Positions 1 through 7,926 of a stretch of DNA of 14,988 bases are shown one piece after another; positions within the stretch are counted from its first letter, which is position 1; every line of letters begins with the position of its first letter. The translations under genes were made by a program, and so were the position numbers. The DNA is taken from the NCBI GenBank assembly GCA_002507085.1, contig DAYW01000007.1, positions 30,477-45,464 on the forward strand, read 5' to 3'. The DNA is from an archaeon UBA168 (lineage in GTDB: Archaea > Thermoproteota > Thermoprotei_A > Marsarchaeales > UBA168). The notes under the pieces are model-generated. The model saw only the letters and a list, made by a program, of their open reading frames with translations. It was not told the origin of the DNA and searched no databases.

Positions 1-1754
1 TTGTCAAAGGGGCTAACTTGTTCCGGTAACAGCCCCGAGCTTGTCCTAACGGATCTTATCCAGTCGAGCAGTGCGGAGGCGTCTTTGCTTTCTCCTCTCA
101 TGGCGTGATATTGCGCGAGCCAAGCCGTGGTTATTATCCACGGGTTGCCTGCGTTGTTTCCGTAGTTTCCGGCTACCCTTTGATACATGTCGTTTTCATA
201 CCTGGCGAGCCCTCCAGAGGGTTGAACCCACAGCTTTTGTGCTATCTTTAAAGCCGTTGATTCTACCATAGGATCGTGCGGATCCATGACTCCAAACGTG
301 ACCACCCCTAGCGCGCTTGAATCGATGGTCGGATCTGGATCTGTGACGTTTCCATCCCTGATGCGAACTGTTTTGTAGAACGACTTGCCGGCTGGGTCAT
401 ACATGTATTGCTTAAGGGCTGAGGTTACTTCCCCTGCGGCTTTGCTCCATTTTTCCGCATCTGGTTCATCTCCCATGACCCTAGCAAACTTCGCTGCTGC
501 TCCGAGGCCTGCGATCACCGAGGCAACAGTGTACGTGTGAATACCTAGCTTTTCCTCCCAGAGGTCATAGCTTTCGAGGGGAAGCTTCGACTTGCTGTCC
601 CTGAATTCGGTCATGAAGTTTGCAGCCCTAACTATCAAGTCGTAGACATCTCTGAGCAGGTCGTAGTCTTTCGACCTTTGGAAGTAGTCCCAAAAAGCCC
701 ATATGAGCGTTGCAGTTTCGTCTTCCTGGAAGTTGAGTGCCGTTGGCCCCCTTACGGTCCAGGCGTGCCACGTGCTGCCCATGGTTCCATCCGAGTTGAA
801 CTTCTGAAACAGGTAACCCTCTGAGTTAAAGAGCTTGAATGCAAAGGAGAAGTACTTCCTCGCAAACGACCAATAACCGAGGGCATCGATTGTGGAGGCC
901 ACAAGCGAGGCATCACGGGGCCAGGTATAAGCATATGTGTCTAAGTTGAACTTCAATATGCTAGTGTCAAGAGAGGCCGGAATGGCACCATTGTCGCCGA
1001 CGTGGCCAAGCAACACTGCTAGGCTTTCCCTTGCCAGCTCATCATCAAGCCTGCTCTCCGTTTGCAAAACATCCCAGTAAGCTTGTGTCTTGGTCATGTG
1101 AAAGCTTGGATGTTGCCTTAGCTCTAAGGCTCTTTGTCTTACCGTTTCATGATTTGGCCCGGCCACCATGAAATAGTAGAAGTCCTTAGACGCTATGGAC
1201 ACCGCGGACGCCACCGAGCCCTGCGCTATGGGATTTTTGGAAAGAACGCCGTCCTCGCAATCGGGAAGGACGGCGTCTTGGTCGCGCCTTCCTGTCGTGT
1301 ATTCGTAGATTGGAGAAGTCGCGCCAATGCCAAACCATGTGGAGTCCTTGTAATGACAGATCATGTCATCGGCGGGATCGTAGAAGGCGGTATCCCCTAT
1401 TTCATAATCGTTTAGCTTGAAGTCGTTGTAGAAGATCACGCGTACGAGCCCCTCTCCCTCTATCTTGACCTTCCTTAACACGGCGGGATAATCGAGCGTT
1501 ACCAAATCGCTTATGGAGGCCTTGAGCCCATCCCATTGAAATTCCAAGGAGCCTACGAGACCCTTCATTCCAATGGTTTTTTGCTGCACGTTTTCTACCC
1601 ATGTGAATTTGCCATCATGCCACAATCCTATTTTGAACTTTCCTGCTACGCTGTGGTTGTGCTTTCCTAAGTATGGGTAGTATAAATCCCTCAAGCAGTA
1701 ATTTGGGTCGTATAGAGCTGCTAATGAGCCATTGCTTATGAATAACGACCTCAT
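1..1754 (-). CDS. GH15 family glycoside hydrolase (glucoamylase or trehalase type), C-terminus cut by the window edge
   Basis: This gene encodes an inverting exo-acting alpha-glucosidase of family GH15, which releases glucose from the ends of starch-like glucans; some archaeal members are trehalases instead. The frame is open from the ATG at 1754 to base 1, giving 584 codons without a stop. The N-terminus (ISNGSLAALYDPNYCLRDLY, then YPYLG) is the beta-sandwich domain typical of archaeal and bacterial GH15 enzymes. The (alpha/alpha)6 barrel follows, with YTWPRD (R280, D281), QEDET, DLWEE (E400, expected general acid) and LLPEQ (E578, expected general base). Both catalytic glutamates are present; a few tens of C-terminal residues probably lie beyond the window. 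An in-frame TAA lies eight codons upstream of the ATG with no other usual start between. I see no signal peptide, so it is probably cytoplasmic. The family call is firm; glucoamylase versus trehalase cannot be decided from sequence. Confidence 0.9.
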   Translation of the reverse strand, partial: MRSLFISNGSLAALYDPNYCLRDLYYPYLGKHNHSVAGKFKIGLWHDGKFTWVENVQQKTIGMKGLVGSLEFQWDGLKASISDLVTLDYPAVLRKVKIEGEGLVRVIFYNDFKLNDYEIGDTAFYDPADDMICHYKDSTWFGIGATSPIYEYTTGRRDQDAVLPDCEDGVLSKNPIAQGSVASAVSIASKDFYYFMVAGPNHETVRQRALELRQHPSFHMTKTQAYWDVLQTESRLDDELARESLAVLLGHVGDNGAIPASLDTSILKFNLDTYAYTWPRDASLVASTIDALGYWSFARKYFSFAFKLFNSEGYLFQKFNSDGTMGSTWHAWTVRGPTALNFQEDETATLIWAFWDYFQRSKDYDLLRDVYDLIVRAANFMTEFRDSKSKLPLESYDLWEEKLGIHTYTVASVIAGLGAAAKFARVMGDEPDAEKWSKAAGEVTSALKQYMYDPAGKSFYKTVRIRDGNVTDPDPTIDSSALGVVTFGVMDPHDPMVESTALKIAQKLWVQPSGGLARYENDMYQRVAGNYGNNAGNPWIITTAWLAQYHAMRGESKDASALLDWIRSVRTSSGLLPEQVSPFD

Positions 1755-1772
1755 AAATTGGCATGCCGCCGC

Positions 1773-1780
1773 AATTTAAG
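1773..1780 (-). promoter_or_regulatory. Possible TATA box of the GH15 gene
   Basis: On the minus strand this reads CTTAAATT, centred about 23 bases upstream of the ATG at 1754, preceded by a purine-rich AAAGGCAAG that could serve as a TFB recognition element. The spacing would give a leaderless or nearly leaderless mRNA. A second A/T-rich block (minus strand TAAATATTAAA, 1787-1797) lies further upstream and is an alternative. Confidence 0.35.
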
Positions 1781-1949
1781 CTTGCCTTTAATATTTATTT
1801 TCATCAGTTTATTGAAAGCTGTATATGAAAACGGTGCCGCTGTTTTTGGCGCTCACACGGATTTGCGCCTAACAACAGAACGTCCTCAAAAAGCGGTTGT
1901 TTTAGTCCTGCCCGATGGTTGCGATTTCATCATTTGCTTGTTAAACAGG

Positions 1950-1980
1950 GTCAAAATCACCGTACTCTTACGGTTTTGAC
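1950..1980. repeat. Imperfect inverted repeat between GH15 and mre11
   Basis: The left arm is GTCAAAA-TCA-CCGTA (1950-1964) and the right arm TACGG-TTTTGAC (1969-1980), separated by CTCT. Twelve base pairs match once the three-base TCA bulge is looped out. It lies in the 290-base gap between two divergent genes, about 65 bases upstream of the mre11 start and 195 upstream of the GH15 start. It could be an operator or an RNA hairpin. No T-run follows it on either strand, so a terminator is less likely. Confidence 0.5.
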
Positions 1981-2016
1981 AGGGCTCGTCGGTACATCGC
2001 GCGCTTTCTCGGCAAG

Positions 2017-2024
2017 CCTTTTAG
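2017..2024 (+). promoter_or_regulatory. Possible TATA box of mre11-rad50
   Basis: CCTTTTAG is centred about 25 bases upstream of the ATG at 2045, the distance expected if transcription starts at or near the start codon. The match is weak, but it agrees with the start chosen from protein alignment. Confidence 0.35.
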
Positions 2025-2044
2025 CCGTATCACGCACTCGTTGC

Positions 2045-3271
2045 ATGGAGGAAGCGCTTTTTGCTCATGCAGCTGATGCCCACCTAGGTGCGCAAGACAG
2101 GGTCTTTATGAAGGAAGGCGAGCGCATCGCGTTCAAGGACTTAGTCGACACCTGCATTAAGGATCACGTTGACTTCCTGCTCTTTAGCGGTGATCTGTTC
2201 GATAGTAACGTGCCCTCCATGACCGTTGCCAGCTTTGTAGCGCAAGAGCTAAAGAGGCTATGGGAACATGGAATTCCCGCTTATGAAATACATGGGAGCC
2301 ATGATAACTCTCCTACGCACTCTTCTATGATAGAGGTGTTGGAGGGCGCAGGCCTACTTGTGAACGCGAGCAGAGTTGTTCAAAGCGGCGACTTGATAGC
2401 CCTTGAGCCAATAATTGACAGAACAGGCGTTAAGATTTACGGGATGCCAGGACTAAGAGAGGGGCGCGAGAAGGAGTTTTACGAGATCTTGGACAGGGAA
2501 AAGCTGGAAAGCGATCAGGGCAAGAAGATATTCATGTTCCACAGCGCCATAAGCGAGCTCAGGACGGGAAGGTTCGCGAAGATGGAGGCCATTCCCCTTT
2601 CCTACCTTCCGCGCAGCTTCTCTTACTACGCTGGTGGCCACGTGCATGCCAGGTCTGTTAACGACTTGCCCGGATTTGGGACGCTGGTTTATCCCGGCCC
2701 TCTTTTCGCTGGCTGGGGCATTGAGGACATAACGGATTATTCGAAAAACGGAGGAGGGTTTTTCCTTGTTCACCTGAGTGACGACATCAAGGTCGACTTC
2801 GTCAAAGAAGAGCCTGTGAAGGTCGTTGTCGTTGATAAGAACGCTGACGGCCTTTCATCGCAGGAATACGCGAAGGAGCTCGAGCCCAAGGAGGATTACT
2901 CCGGGAGCATGGTCGTCCTCAGGCTTCACGGCAAGCTGAAGTCGGGAAGGGTGGCTGATATATCCTCGGAGTATCTGAGGGCCGCCTACGCTAAGGCTGG
3001 TGCGAAGGACGTCATGGTGAGCAGAGGCGAGCTAAGCGGCCCTGAGCAGAGGATTGTGAGAGTGGGCACGGTGTCCCAGCTTGAAGAAACCCTGATGGCT
3101 GAGAACGTCAAGCCACCTTATAAGCCAGAGCTCGCAAAGGCCCTTCTCGAAGTTCTCTCTCGGGAGAAGCTGGAGGGGGAGACGGATTCGGACTACGAGG
3201 AAAGGCTTGTGGGTGAGGCTGAGCGCATAATCGACGACTTCCTTTCCAGTAGCAAGGGGAAGAAGAAGTGA
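2045..3271 (+). CDS. mre11: Mre11 DNA double-strand-break repair nuclease
   Basis: This is the manganese-dependent nuclease subunit of the Mre11-Rad50 complex, which binds and trims broken DNA ends for homologous recombination. The 408-residue protein has the calcineurin-like phosphoesterase motifs in order: DAH (D11, H13), SGDLFD (D50), GSHD (H86, D87), FHSA (H166) and GGHVH (H199, H201). GSHDxSP is, as I recall, the usual archaeal form of the third motif. The C-terminal third is the capping and Rad50-binding region, ending in a lysine tail. The same frame is open upstream to a TTG at 1919, but family members begin a few residues before the first motif and 2045 is the only suitable ATG; the 42 residues upstream look non-coding. 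The stop overlaps the rad50 start by four bases. HerA and NurA, often next to these genes in archaea, are not in the window. Confidence 0.95.
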   Translation: MEEALFAHAADAHLGAQDRVFMKEGERIAFKDLVDTCIKDHVDFLLFSGDLFDSNVPSMTVASFVAQELKRLWEHGIPAYEIHGSHDNSPTHSSMIEVLEGAGLLVNASRVVQSGDLIALEPIIDRTGVKIYGMPGLREGREKEFYEILDREKLESDQGKKIFMFHSAISELRTGRFAKMEAIPLSYLPRSFSYYAGGHVHARSVNDLPGFGTLVYPGPLFAGWGIEDITDYSKNGGGFFLVHLSDDIKVDFVKEEPVKVVVVDKNADGLSSQEYAKELEPKEDYSGSMVVLRLHGKLKSGRVADISSEYLRAAYAKAGAKDVMVSRGELSGPEQRIVRVGTVSQLEETLMAENVKPPYKPELAKALLEVLSREKLEGETDSDYEERLVGEAERIIDDFLSSSKGKKK

Positions 3272-5655
3272 TAATTGAATCGCTTGAGTTGGAAAACATA
3301 AGAAGTCACCGCTCTACCAGCGTTCGCTTTGATGAGGGAGTAACGCTCATAGAGGGAGATGTGGGCAGCGGGAAGAGCTCCATGCTCAAGGCGATACAGT
3401 TCGCGCTTTTCGGAAGCGGGGATCCAAGGAGCCTTCTCAGCTTTGGCAAGGACGAGGGAAGGGTAACGCTCAGTTTCAGCGTTAACGGCAGGCGCTACGC
3501 GGTTACCAGGTCGCTCCACAGGGTTGGGGACAAAGTCCGCACAACTAAGGGGTATTGGCAGGACGAGACAAGCGTGGTCCCGATGTCAGCCTCGCAGTTG
3601 AACGAGAAGGTCATGGAGGTGCTCGGCATAAAGGGATCCGAGCGGGCGAGGAGGTTGCCCATATGGGAATACGCCTTCTATACCCCTCAGGAGAGGCTTA
3701 AGGCGATCCTTTCTGATAGGGAAGTCAGGTCGAATGCCATAAGCGCTGCCTTTAACACGCAGAAGTACAAGAGGGCGGTCGCAAACGCGCAAAGGCTTAC
3801 CGCTTATCTCTCAAATGAGGTGCTCAAGTACGAGAGCTACTCCTCTGATCTGGAAGCAAAAGAGCAGGAGCTGAAGGGACTACAAGAACAGGCCATTGGC
3901 ATTGAGAACGAACTGAAAAAGGCTGAGGCGGAACTCGAGGCCGCCCGCGCCCAGAGAGACAGGGCTAAAGCGGATCGCGACCTCGCGGATAAGACCTTTA
4001 ATCAGGCAGCGCTCGCAGCCTCGCAGCTTCAGCACGAGGTTGACGTTATTGGGTCTGATGTGAGAAGTCATGATGCGACTATCCAGGAAATCAAGCATCG
4101 CGTGGAAGAGAACAGAACAAAACTCGAGCGGATCGTCGCGGAGCTTTCAAAGCCGATGCCTGGCTTTAGGCCTTCATCAGATATAAAAAAAGAGATGGAC
4201 GAGCTGCAGGGCCGGATATATTCCGAGCAGCTCAAGCTCACGCAAATGAAGGGGCGCTTGGAGGATTATCAAAGGGCGCTTCGCCAGCTTCCCAAAAGTC
4301 CTCTTCGCCCGAGTCGCTCCCTACAAGAAGTCGAACGCGAAATCGATGAGGTGCAGGATCAGCTCAATGAGCTGAAAAGTGCCGACATGGAGTTAAGGCG
4401 GTTTGATCAGAGTTATGACGAGATGACGCAGAAAGGAAAGTGCCCCTGTTGCGGTAGGGAGATCGATCGGGATTTGGCCGTCAAGCTAAAGGAGGACGCC
4501 ACCCGCAAGCGCGATGAGATCAAGAGGCAGCTCTCGCAGCTAAGCGAAAGGATAAGCGAGCTGAGAGCAGAGCGCGACGCCGTGGCTGATTTGCAGCGCA
4601 AGCTCGACCTGTACGAGAGCCAGAGGGAGGGCATCAGAGAGATGGAAAAGGAGCTCTTAGAGATGCTCAGCGACGAGGGGTTGCAAGAACAAGGGGATGT
4701 CGTAGCGGCAGTTCAAGAGGCAATCGAGGGGATAAACAAAAGGATCGATTACATGCTCTCTCAGCTCAAGGATCTCGGCGATGAGTTGAACAGGTCGATC
4801 GAAGCGGAAAAGGAGATAAGCCTGAGACGTCGTCTTGAGAAAGAGAGGGACGAGATCGAAAAAAGCATTGAAGACGACACTGCAAGGATCGCAAGATTAA
4901 AGGACGAAGTGAAGAACAAGGAGGAGCAGCTAAAAGTCCTCAAGGAGCGGCTTGATGATGCTCTCTCAAAGAGAGATGCCGCGCTTGCGGCTGCGAACCT
5001 TGCGAAAGAGGCTTACGAGGCGGCAGAAGAGAGGCTTGGCGAAAAGTTAAGCGCCTATCGCTCGCTTAGCGCCGGCCGGGCTTATCTGGAAGAGAGGATC
5101 GTATCGCTAAGCAGAGAGATAGATGACAAAAGGGACGCTAGGGCTCGCGCCGAAGAGGCCAAGGAGGTCGTGGACTGGCTTAAGGGCTTGTTCATACCCT
5201 TGGTGGCCGAAATAGAGCAGGAAGTGCTGGCCAGACTTAATCAGGAGTTTCAAGATAAGTTCTCAGCCTTCTTCTCAACTCTGATAGGCGACCCCCAGAA
5301 AAAGGTATACATCGATGAGGAGTTTTCGCCCAAGATGGAGCACGGTGGTATTGAAATGGATATAGATGAGGGGCCAAGCGGTGGCGAAAGGAGCTCTATG
5401 GCATTGGCGTACAGGCTTGCACTTAACGAGGTGGCAAGGGAAGTTGCGGGACTCTCAGTCGACCTGATAATTCTCGACGAGCCTACAGACGGCTTTAGCT
5501 CGGAACAGTTGTCCAGGTTCAGGGAGCTTATAGACGCCCTCAACGCAAGACAGGTCATTGTGGTCTCTCACGAAAAAGAGCTTGAGAGTGCAGCTGACAG
5601 GATAATCATGACGTCGAAGGAAGGGGAAACGTCTAGCGTGCAGCTGTTGCAATAG
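3268..5655 (+). CDS. rad50: Rad50 SMC-like DNA repair ATPase
   Basis: This is the ATPase partner of Mre11; ATP-driven dimerisation of its heads controls Mre11 access to DNA ends. The 795-residue protein begins with an ABC-type half-head whose Walker A is GDVGSGKS (30-37, K36). Two long heptad-rich coiled-coil arms follow, roughly residues 175-630, broken by the zinc hook CPCC (C392 and C395), which joins two molecules through zinc. The second half-head carries the signature motif GPSGGE (702-707), Walker B LIILDE (D737, E738) and the switch histidine in VVSHE (H768). All catalytic elements are intact. The length is a little under the roughly 880 residues common in archaea, consistent with shorter arms. 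Translation starts at GTG 3268, inside the mre11 stop (GTGA overlap), with GGGGA seven bases upstream, so the two genes are very likely translationally coupled. Confidence 0.96.
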   Translation: MIIESLELENIRSHRSTSVRFDEGVTLIEGDVGSGKSSMLKAIQFALFGSGDPRSLLSFGKDEGRVTLSFSVNGRRYAVTRSLHRVGDKVRTTKGYWQDETSVVPMSASQLNEKVMEVLGIKGSERARRLPIWEYAFYTPQERLKAILSDREVRSNAISAAFNTQKYKRAVANAQRLTAYLSNEVLKYESYSSDLEAKEQELKGLQEQAIGIENELKKAEAELEAARAQRDRAKADRDLADKTFNQAALAASQLQHEVDVIGSDVRSHDATIQEIKHRVEENRTKLERIVAELSKPMPGFRPSSDIKKEMDELQGRIYSEQLKLTQMKGRLEDYQRALRQLPKSPLRPSRSLQEVEREIDEVQDQLNELKSADMELRRFDQSYDEMTQKGKCPCCGREIDRDLAVKLKEDATRKRDEIKRQLSQLSERISELRAERDAVADLQRKLDLYESQREGIREMEKELLEMLSDEGLQEQGDVVAAVQEAIEGINKRIDYMLSQLKDLGDELNRSIEAEKEISLRRRLEKERDEIEKSIEDDTARIARLKDEVKNKEEQLKVLKERLDDALSKRDAALAAANLAKEAYEAAEERLGEKLSAYRSLSAGRAYLEERIVSLSREIDDKRDARARAEEAKEVVDWLKGLFIPLVAEIEQEVLARLNQEFQDKFSAFFSTLIGDPQKKVYIDEEFSPKMEHGGIEMDIDEGPSGGERSSMALAYRLALNEVAREVAGLSVDLIILDEPTDGFSSEQLSRFRELIDALNARQVIVVSHEKELESAADRIIMTSKEGETSSVQLLQ

Positions 5656-5668
5656 GTCCGGAGAACGG

Positions 5669-5675
5669 CTTATAT
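5669..5675 (+). promoter_or_regulatory. TATA box for the small gene after rad50
   Basis: CTTATAT is centred 26 bases upstream of the GTG at 5698, the standard archaeal distance to the transcription start. It begins 14 bases after the rad50 stop, so the small gene probably has its own promoter and a leaderless message. Confidence 0.5.
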
Positions 5676-5697
5676 CTTGTTGCGAAATAATAATGGT

Positions 5698-5886
5698 GTG
5701 ATTTCGCGATTGGAAGAGGAAATGAAAAAAGATCAGTACAAGGAGATCGAAGTGATAGAGAAGGGATGGTTAGAGCATCACGAGGGTGCGCTTCGCTATA
5801 AACAGAGGATAACGCTCTACAAGGTATCCGAGGAAGGGGACGCCATACCGTACAAAAGCTACATCGTAGAGAGACAGGTAATTTAA
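5698..5886 (+). CDS. Small charged protein of unknown function
   Basis: I do not recognise this 62-residue product. It is rich in Lys and Glu, has a short helical N-terminus (RLEEEMKKDQYKEIEVIEKG) and then alternating residues suggesting beta strands (RYKQRITLYKV, YKSYIVERQVI). It has no cysteine pair, membrane segment or signal peptide, so a small soluble cytoplasmic protein is likely. The GTG at 5698 is chosen because a TATA-like box lies exactly 26 bases upstream. The frame is open to TTG 5677, and ATG 5722, preceded by GAGGAA, is an alternative giving 54 residues. It follows rad50 by 42 bases and ends one base before the stop of the convergent TatD gene. Its size, position and promoter suggest a real gene; no function can be inferred. 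Confidence 0.6.
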   Translation: MISRLEEEMKKDQYKEIEVIEKGWLEHHEGALRYKQRITLYKVSEEGDAIPYKSYIVERQVI

Positions 5887-5887
5887 G

Positions 5888-6643
5888 CTATAGGCGCCCC
5901 AAGAAGAAGGAAAGCGAATTTTTATATGCCGATTCTGCGACCTCCTGCATGGTTGCATTTTTTTCTTGGGCTATGACCTTCAGGGTTGCAAGCAGATTTG
6001 AGGGCACGTTTCTCGTTCCGGGCTGTGGACCAAGCGCAGGGCTGTCCGACTCCAGCATAATCGAGTTAAGGGGCAGTCTCTTAATGAGTGCCTTCTTTTG
6101 ATCGCTCCGAACTATCGAAGGCGGTATGGAAAACATCACGCCTTTTCTACTGGCTTCATATGCCGTTGACACTCTTCCATCGAAGGCATGCATATCTATT
6201 GGTATCTCTGGCTTTTCATCTAGAAGTAGCTCTATGGCTTCCCTTCCAGCACCTCTGCTGTGCACTATAAGGGGTAGCTTCTTCGAATCGGCGAGACGTA
6301 CGCATTCCCTGAGGAGCTTCTTCTGCAGCGTTATGTCGCCCCCTTCCCGGCCCCGGTCAAGTCCTACCTCTCCCAAGGCCACGACGGGATGGCGTTTAAG
6401 GGCCTCTTCGATGTTAAGCAGAAGCTCGCTATAGTTTTCTTCCGTTACTGACTGCGGTTGCGCTCCAACTGAAAGCTTCACGCATGAGTGCGTTAGGGCT
6501 ATTTCAAAGGCCCTTTCAACGCCCACGTCGACTAGCGCTGATACCACGAACTTTTCGACTCCCTTTGCCTTGGCATCATGTATTACGTCTTCTAGATCGG
6601 CCTCGAAAGAGGAATCGTCTAGATGGCAGTGAACGTCTATCAT
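5888..6643 (-). CDS. TatD-family metal-dependent hydrolase (putative DNase)
   Basis: This is a 251-residue amidohydrolase-fold enzyme of the TatD family, whose studied members are metal-dependent DNases acting on 3' ends. The metal ligands are all visible: HxH at the start (MIDVHCHLD; H5, H7), GEVGLD (E92), VHSRG (H128), DMHAF (H152) and ESDSP (D200). No signal peptide is present, so it is cytoplasmic. The frame extends upstream to an ATG at 6706, but those 21 residues lie over the 3' end of the kinase gene and the family begins at this M-x-D-x-H-x-H. The ATG at 6643 overlaps the kinase TGA (ATGA), so the two are translated in series. Whether DNA is its natural substrate in archaea is uncertain. 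The gene is convergent with the small gene ending at 5886. Confidence 0.9.
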   Translation of the reverse strand: MIDVHCHLDDSSFEADLEDVIHDAKAKGVEKFVVSALVDVGVERAFEIALTHSCVKLSVGAQPQSVTEENYSELLLNIEEALKRHPVVALGEVGLDRGREGGDITLQKKLLRECVRLADSKKLPLIVHSRGAGREAIELLLDEKPEIPIDMHAFDGRVSTAYEASRKGVMFSIPPSIVRSDQKKALIKRLPLNSIMLESDSPALGPQPGTRNVPSNLLATLKVIAQEKNATMQEVAESAYKNSLSFFLGRL

Positions 6644-7833
6644 GCGGTAAGTTTCCAACTTCGCTGCCCCTTGGATAGCTCTCCTCCAGCCACGGGGGAT
6701 ACCCATCCCCTGGCAGCGCCGGCATGCAGGGCCTCCGTTATGACGGCCTTTCCGTCTTCAGGGCGCCTGATCAGGCCTATTATGGCCCCTCCCATTCCTG
6801 AACCCGAGATCTTCACCCCAAGGCAGCCCGCTTCCTTCATGGCCTCTCTTATCCTTTCGACCTCCGGTGTGCTTACATCGTAGTAGTCCCTTAGAAGCGC
6901 ATGTTGATAGTCCATGACTTCAGCTATCTGAGCTGTTTTGTCCTCGTGAGAGAGCTTTAGCCCAGGAGGTACCTTCAGCTCAGAAGTTGGCTTTCCTTTT
7001 AGAACCGCTATGGCCACCTCTGTGGACCGCTGCATTCTCAAAGTGAAGATGACCCTTTTTTGTGAGATATCGTCCAAGGAGTTTAGGTGAGCGCTTATCG
7101 AGTTCTCATCTAGCCCCTCCCACATAACTTCATCGTACTTGTTTGGTATGGAGAGCCCAGTCTCTCTGAGCTGCTCCACAGCCCTTTGCATTTCTGCCTG
7201 CCTTACCGGGTGTATCGAGGACGTTGCGTGTTTTATGCCCGAGTCGATGATAACGAAGAACAGTCCTTGCCCGCTTAGCACTTCTGTGCGATAGGGAGGC
7301 CGGTTCTCAATCATGGTTAGGCCTCCGAGGGCGCTTCCGTATTGATCAAGACGCCCACATGGGATTCCCATGATTTCTCTCTCCGCCTTATAGGAGGCCT
7401 CGGCGATGTCACGCCTGTTTAGGCCAAGGGAAAAGGCCCTGTTTAACAGGGAAGCAAAAGCCACCTCAAGTGCGGCGCTGCTCGCCAGTCCGGAAGATAT
7501 GGGTACCTCTGACCTTATCTCTGCCCGTAGGCCTAAGGATTGGGAGTGAAAACGAGGAGAAAGCACGGCCTGCGTTACAGCCCTCAAGTAGTCTCCAAAC
7601 CAGTTCCCTCCCCTCAGCTTTACTGGCTCTCCTACGTCGGGAACCCTGAACTCATCCTCTTGCGCCAGCGAGTCGGACTTGACTCTTATGAGGCTGGGGT
7701 CGCTTTCTTGCGCGTAAATCCTCGTCCTGAGGTTGAGAGCGGCTGAGATAACGGGCAGGCCCTTGTAATCTTGATGGGTGTTAAACAGGTCGGCTCTGCC
7801 AGGGGCTGAGGCCATCCAATTCAACTTGTGCAT
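6640..7833 (-). CDS. GHMP-family sugar kinase, galactokinase-like, substrate uncertain
   Basis: This gene encodes a 397-residue small-molecule kinase of the GHMP superfamily, most like galactokinases. The N-terminal sugar motif is APGRADLFNTHQDYKG (10-25), the ATP-binding loop is PISSGLASSAA (111-121), the catalytic aspartate is in GRLDQYGSALGG (D163), and the third GHMP motif is ISGSGMGG (342-349). Galactokinases have G-E-H-T-D-Y at the sugar site; here it is N-T-H-Q-D-Y, so the glutamate that contacts the sugar at C6 is threonine (T19) while H20 and D22 remain. The ATP and catalytic parts look intact, so an active kinase for a sugar differing near C6 is plausible. Galactose is not excluded. 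ATG 7833 is the first start; M7 (7815) is an alternative. It is first in an operon with the TatD gene and divergent from ppsA across 93 bases. Confidence 0.85.
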   Translation of the reverse strand: MHKLNWMASAPGRADLFNTHQDYKGLPVISAALNLRTRIYAQESDPSLIRVKSDSLAQEDEFRVPDVGEPVKLRGGNWFGDYLRAVTQAVLSPRFHSQSLGLRAEIRSEVPISSGLASSAALEVAFASLLNRAFSLGLNRRDIAEASYKAEREIMGIPCGRLDQYGSALGGLTMIENRPPYRTEVLSGQGLFFVIIDSGIKHATSSIHPVRQAEMQRAVEQLRETGLSIPNKYDEVMWEGLDENSISAHLNSLDDISQKRVIFTLRMQRSTEVAIAVLKGKPTSELKVPPGLKLSHEDKTAQIAEVMDYQHALLRDYYDVSTPEVERIREAMKEAGCLGVKISGSGMGGAIIGLIRRPEDGKAVITEALHAGAARGWVSPVAGGELSKGQRSWKLTA

Positions 7834-7846
7834 ACGAACGCCACAA

Positions 7847-7859
7847 GCTATTAACTTTT
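7847..7859 (-). promoter_or_regulatory. Possible TATA box of the kinase-TatD operon
   Basis: The minus strand reads AAAAGTTAATAGC here, with the A/T core about 20-24 bases upstream of the ATG at 7833. It is a weak match, supported mainly by its position in the divergent gap. Confidence 0.3.
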
Positions 7860-7891
7860 CCGACCTTGCTCCTGAGCAGCTCTAAGATAAC

Positions 7892-7899
7892 CTTTTATG
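7892..7899 (+). promoter_or_regulatory. TATA box of ppsA
   Basis: CTTTTATG is centred about 31 bases upstream of the ppsA ATG at 7927. A start 26 bases downstream would give a leader of about five bases, too short for a ribosome-binding site; none is visible in front of the ATG. Confidence 0.45.
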
Positions 7900-7926
7900 C
7901 GTTGCTCCTGTTAACACCGATCAGTA

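Noticed and set aside
1927..1933. ATGATGA on the minus strand, resembling the C box of an archaeal C/D guide RNA
   Set aside because: No CTGA D box or internal D'/C' pair occurs at the required spacing downstream.
1981..2030. GGGCTCGTCGG and following bases, faintly like the start of a tRNA
   Set aside because: No T-arm GTTCRANNC, anticodon stem or acceptor pairing could be found nearby.
1919..2044. Upstream extension of mre11 from TTG 1919 (42 residues)
   Set aside because: Mre11 proteins begin a few residues before the DxH motif, the TATA-like box fits ATG 2045, and the extension has no resemblance to the family.
1957..2046. A 29-codon basic ORF on the minus strand (MQRVRDTAKRLAEKARDVPT...) in the intergenic gap
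   Set aside because: It would start over the mre11 start codon, has no ribosome-binding site or promoter of its own that I can see, and its stop is the bulge of the inverted repeat. It is too short to support as a gene.
3750..5160. Many short minus-strand ORFs rich in Ser and Leu
   Set aside because: They are complements of the Glu/Lys/Leu-rich coiled-coil codons of rad50.
6644..6706. TatD start at ATG 6706 rather than 6643
   Set aside because: The 21 extra residues are the other frame of the kinase C-terminus, and the family motif begins at the 6643 start, which gives a normal ATGA coupling.
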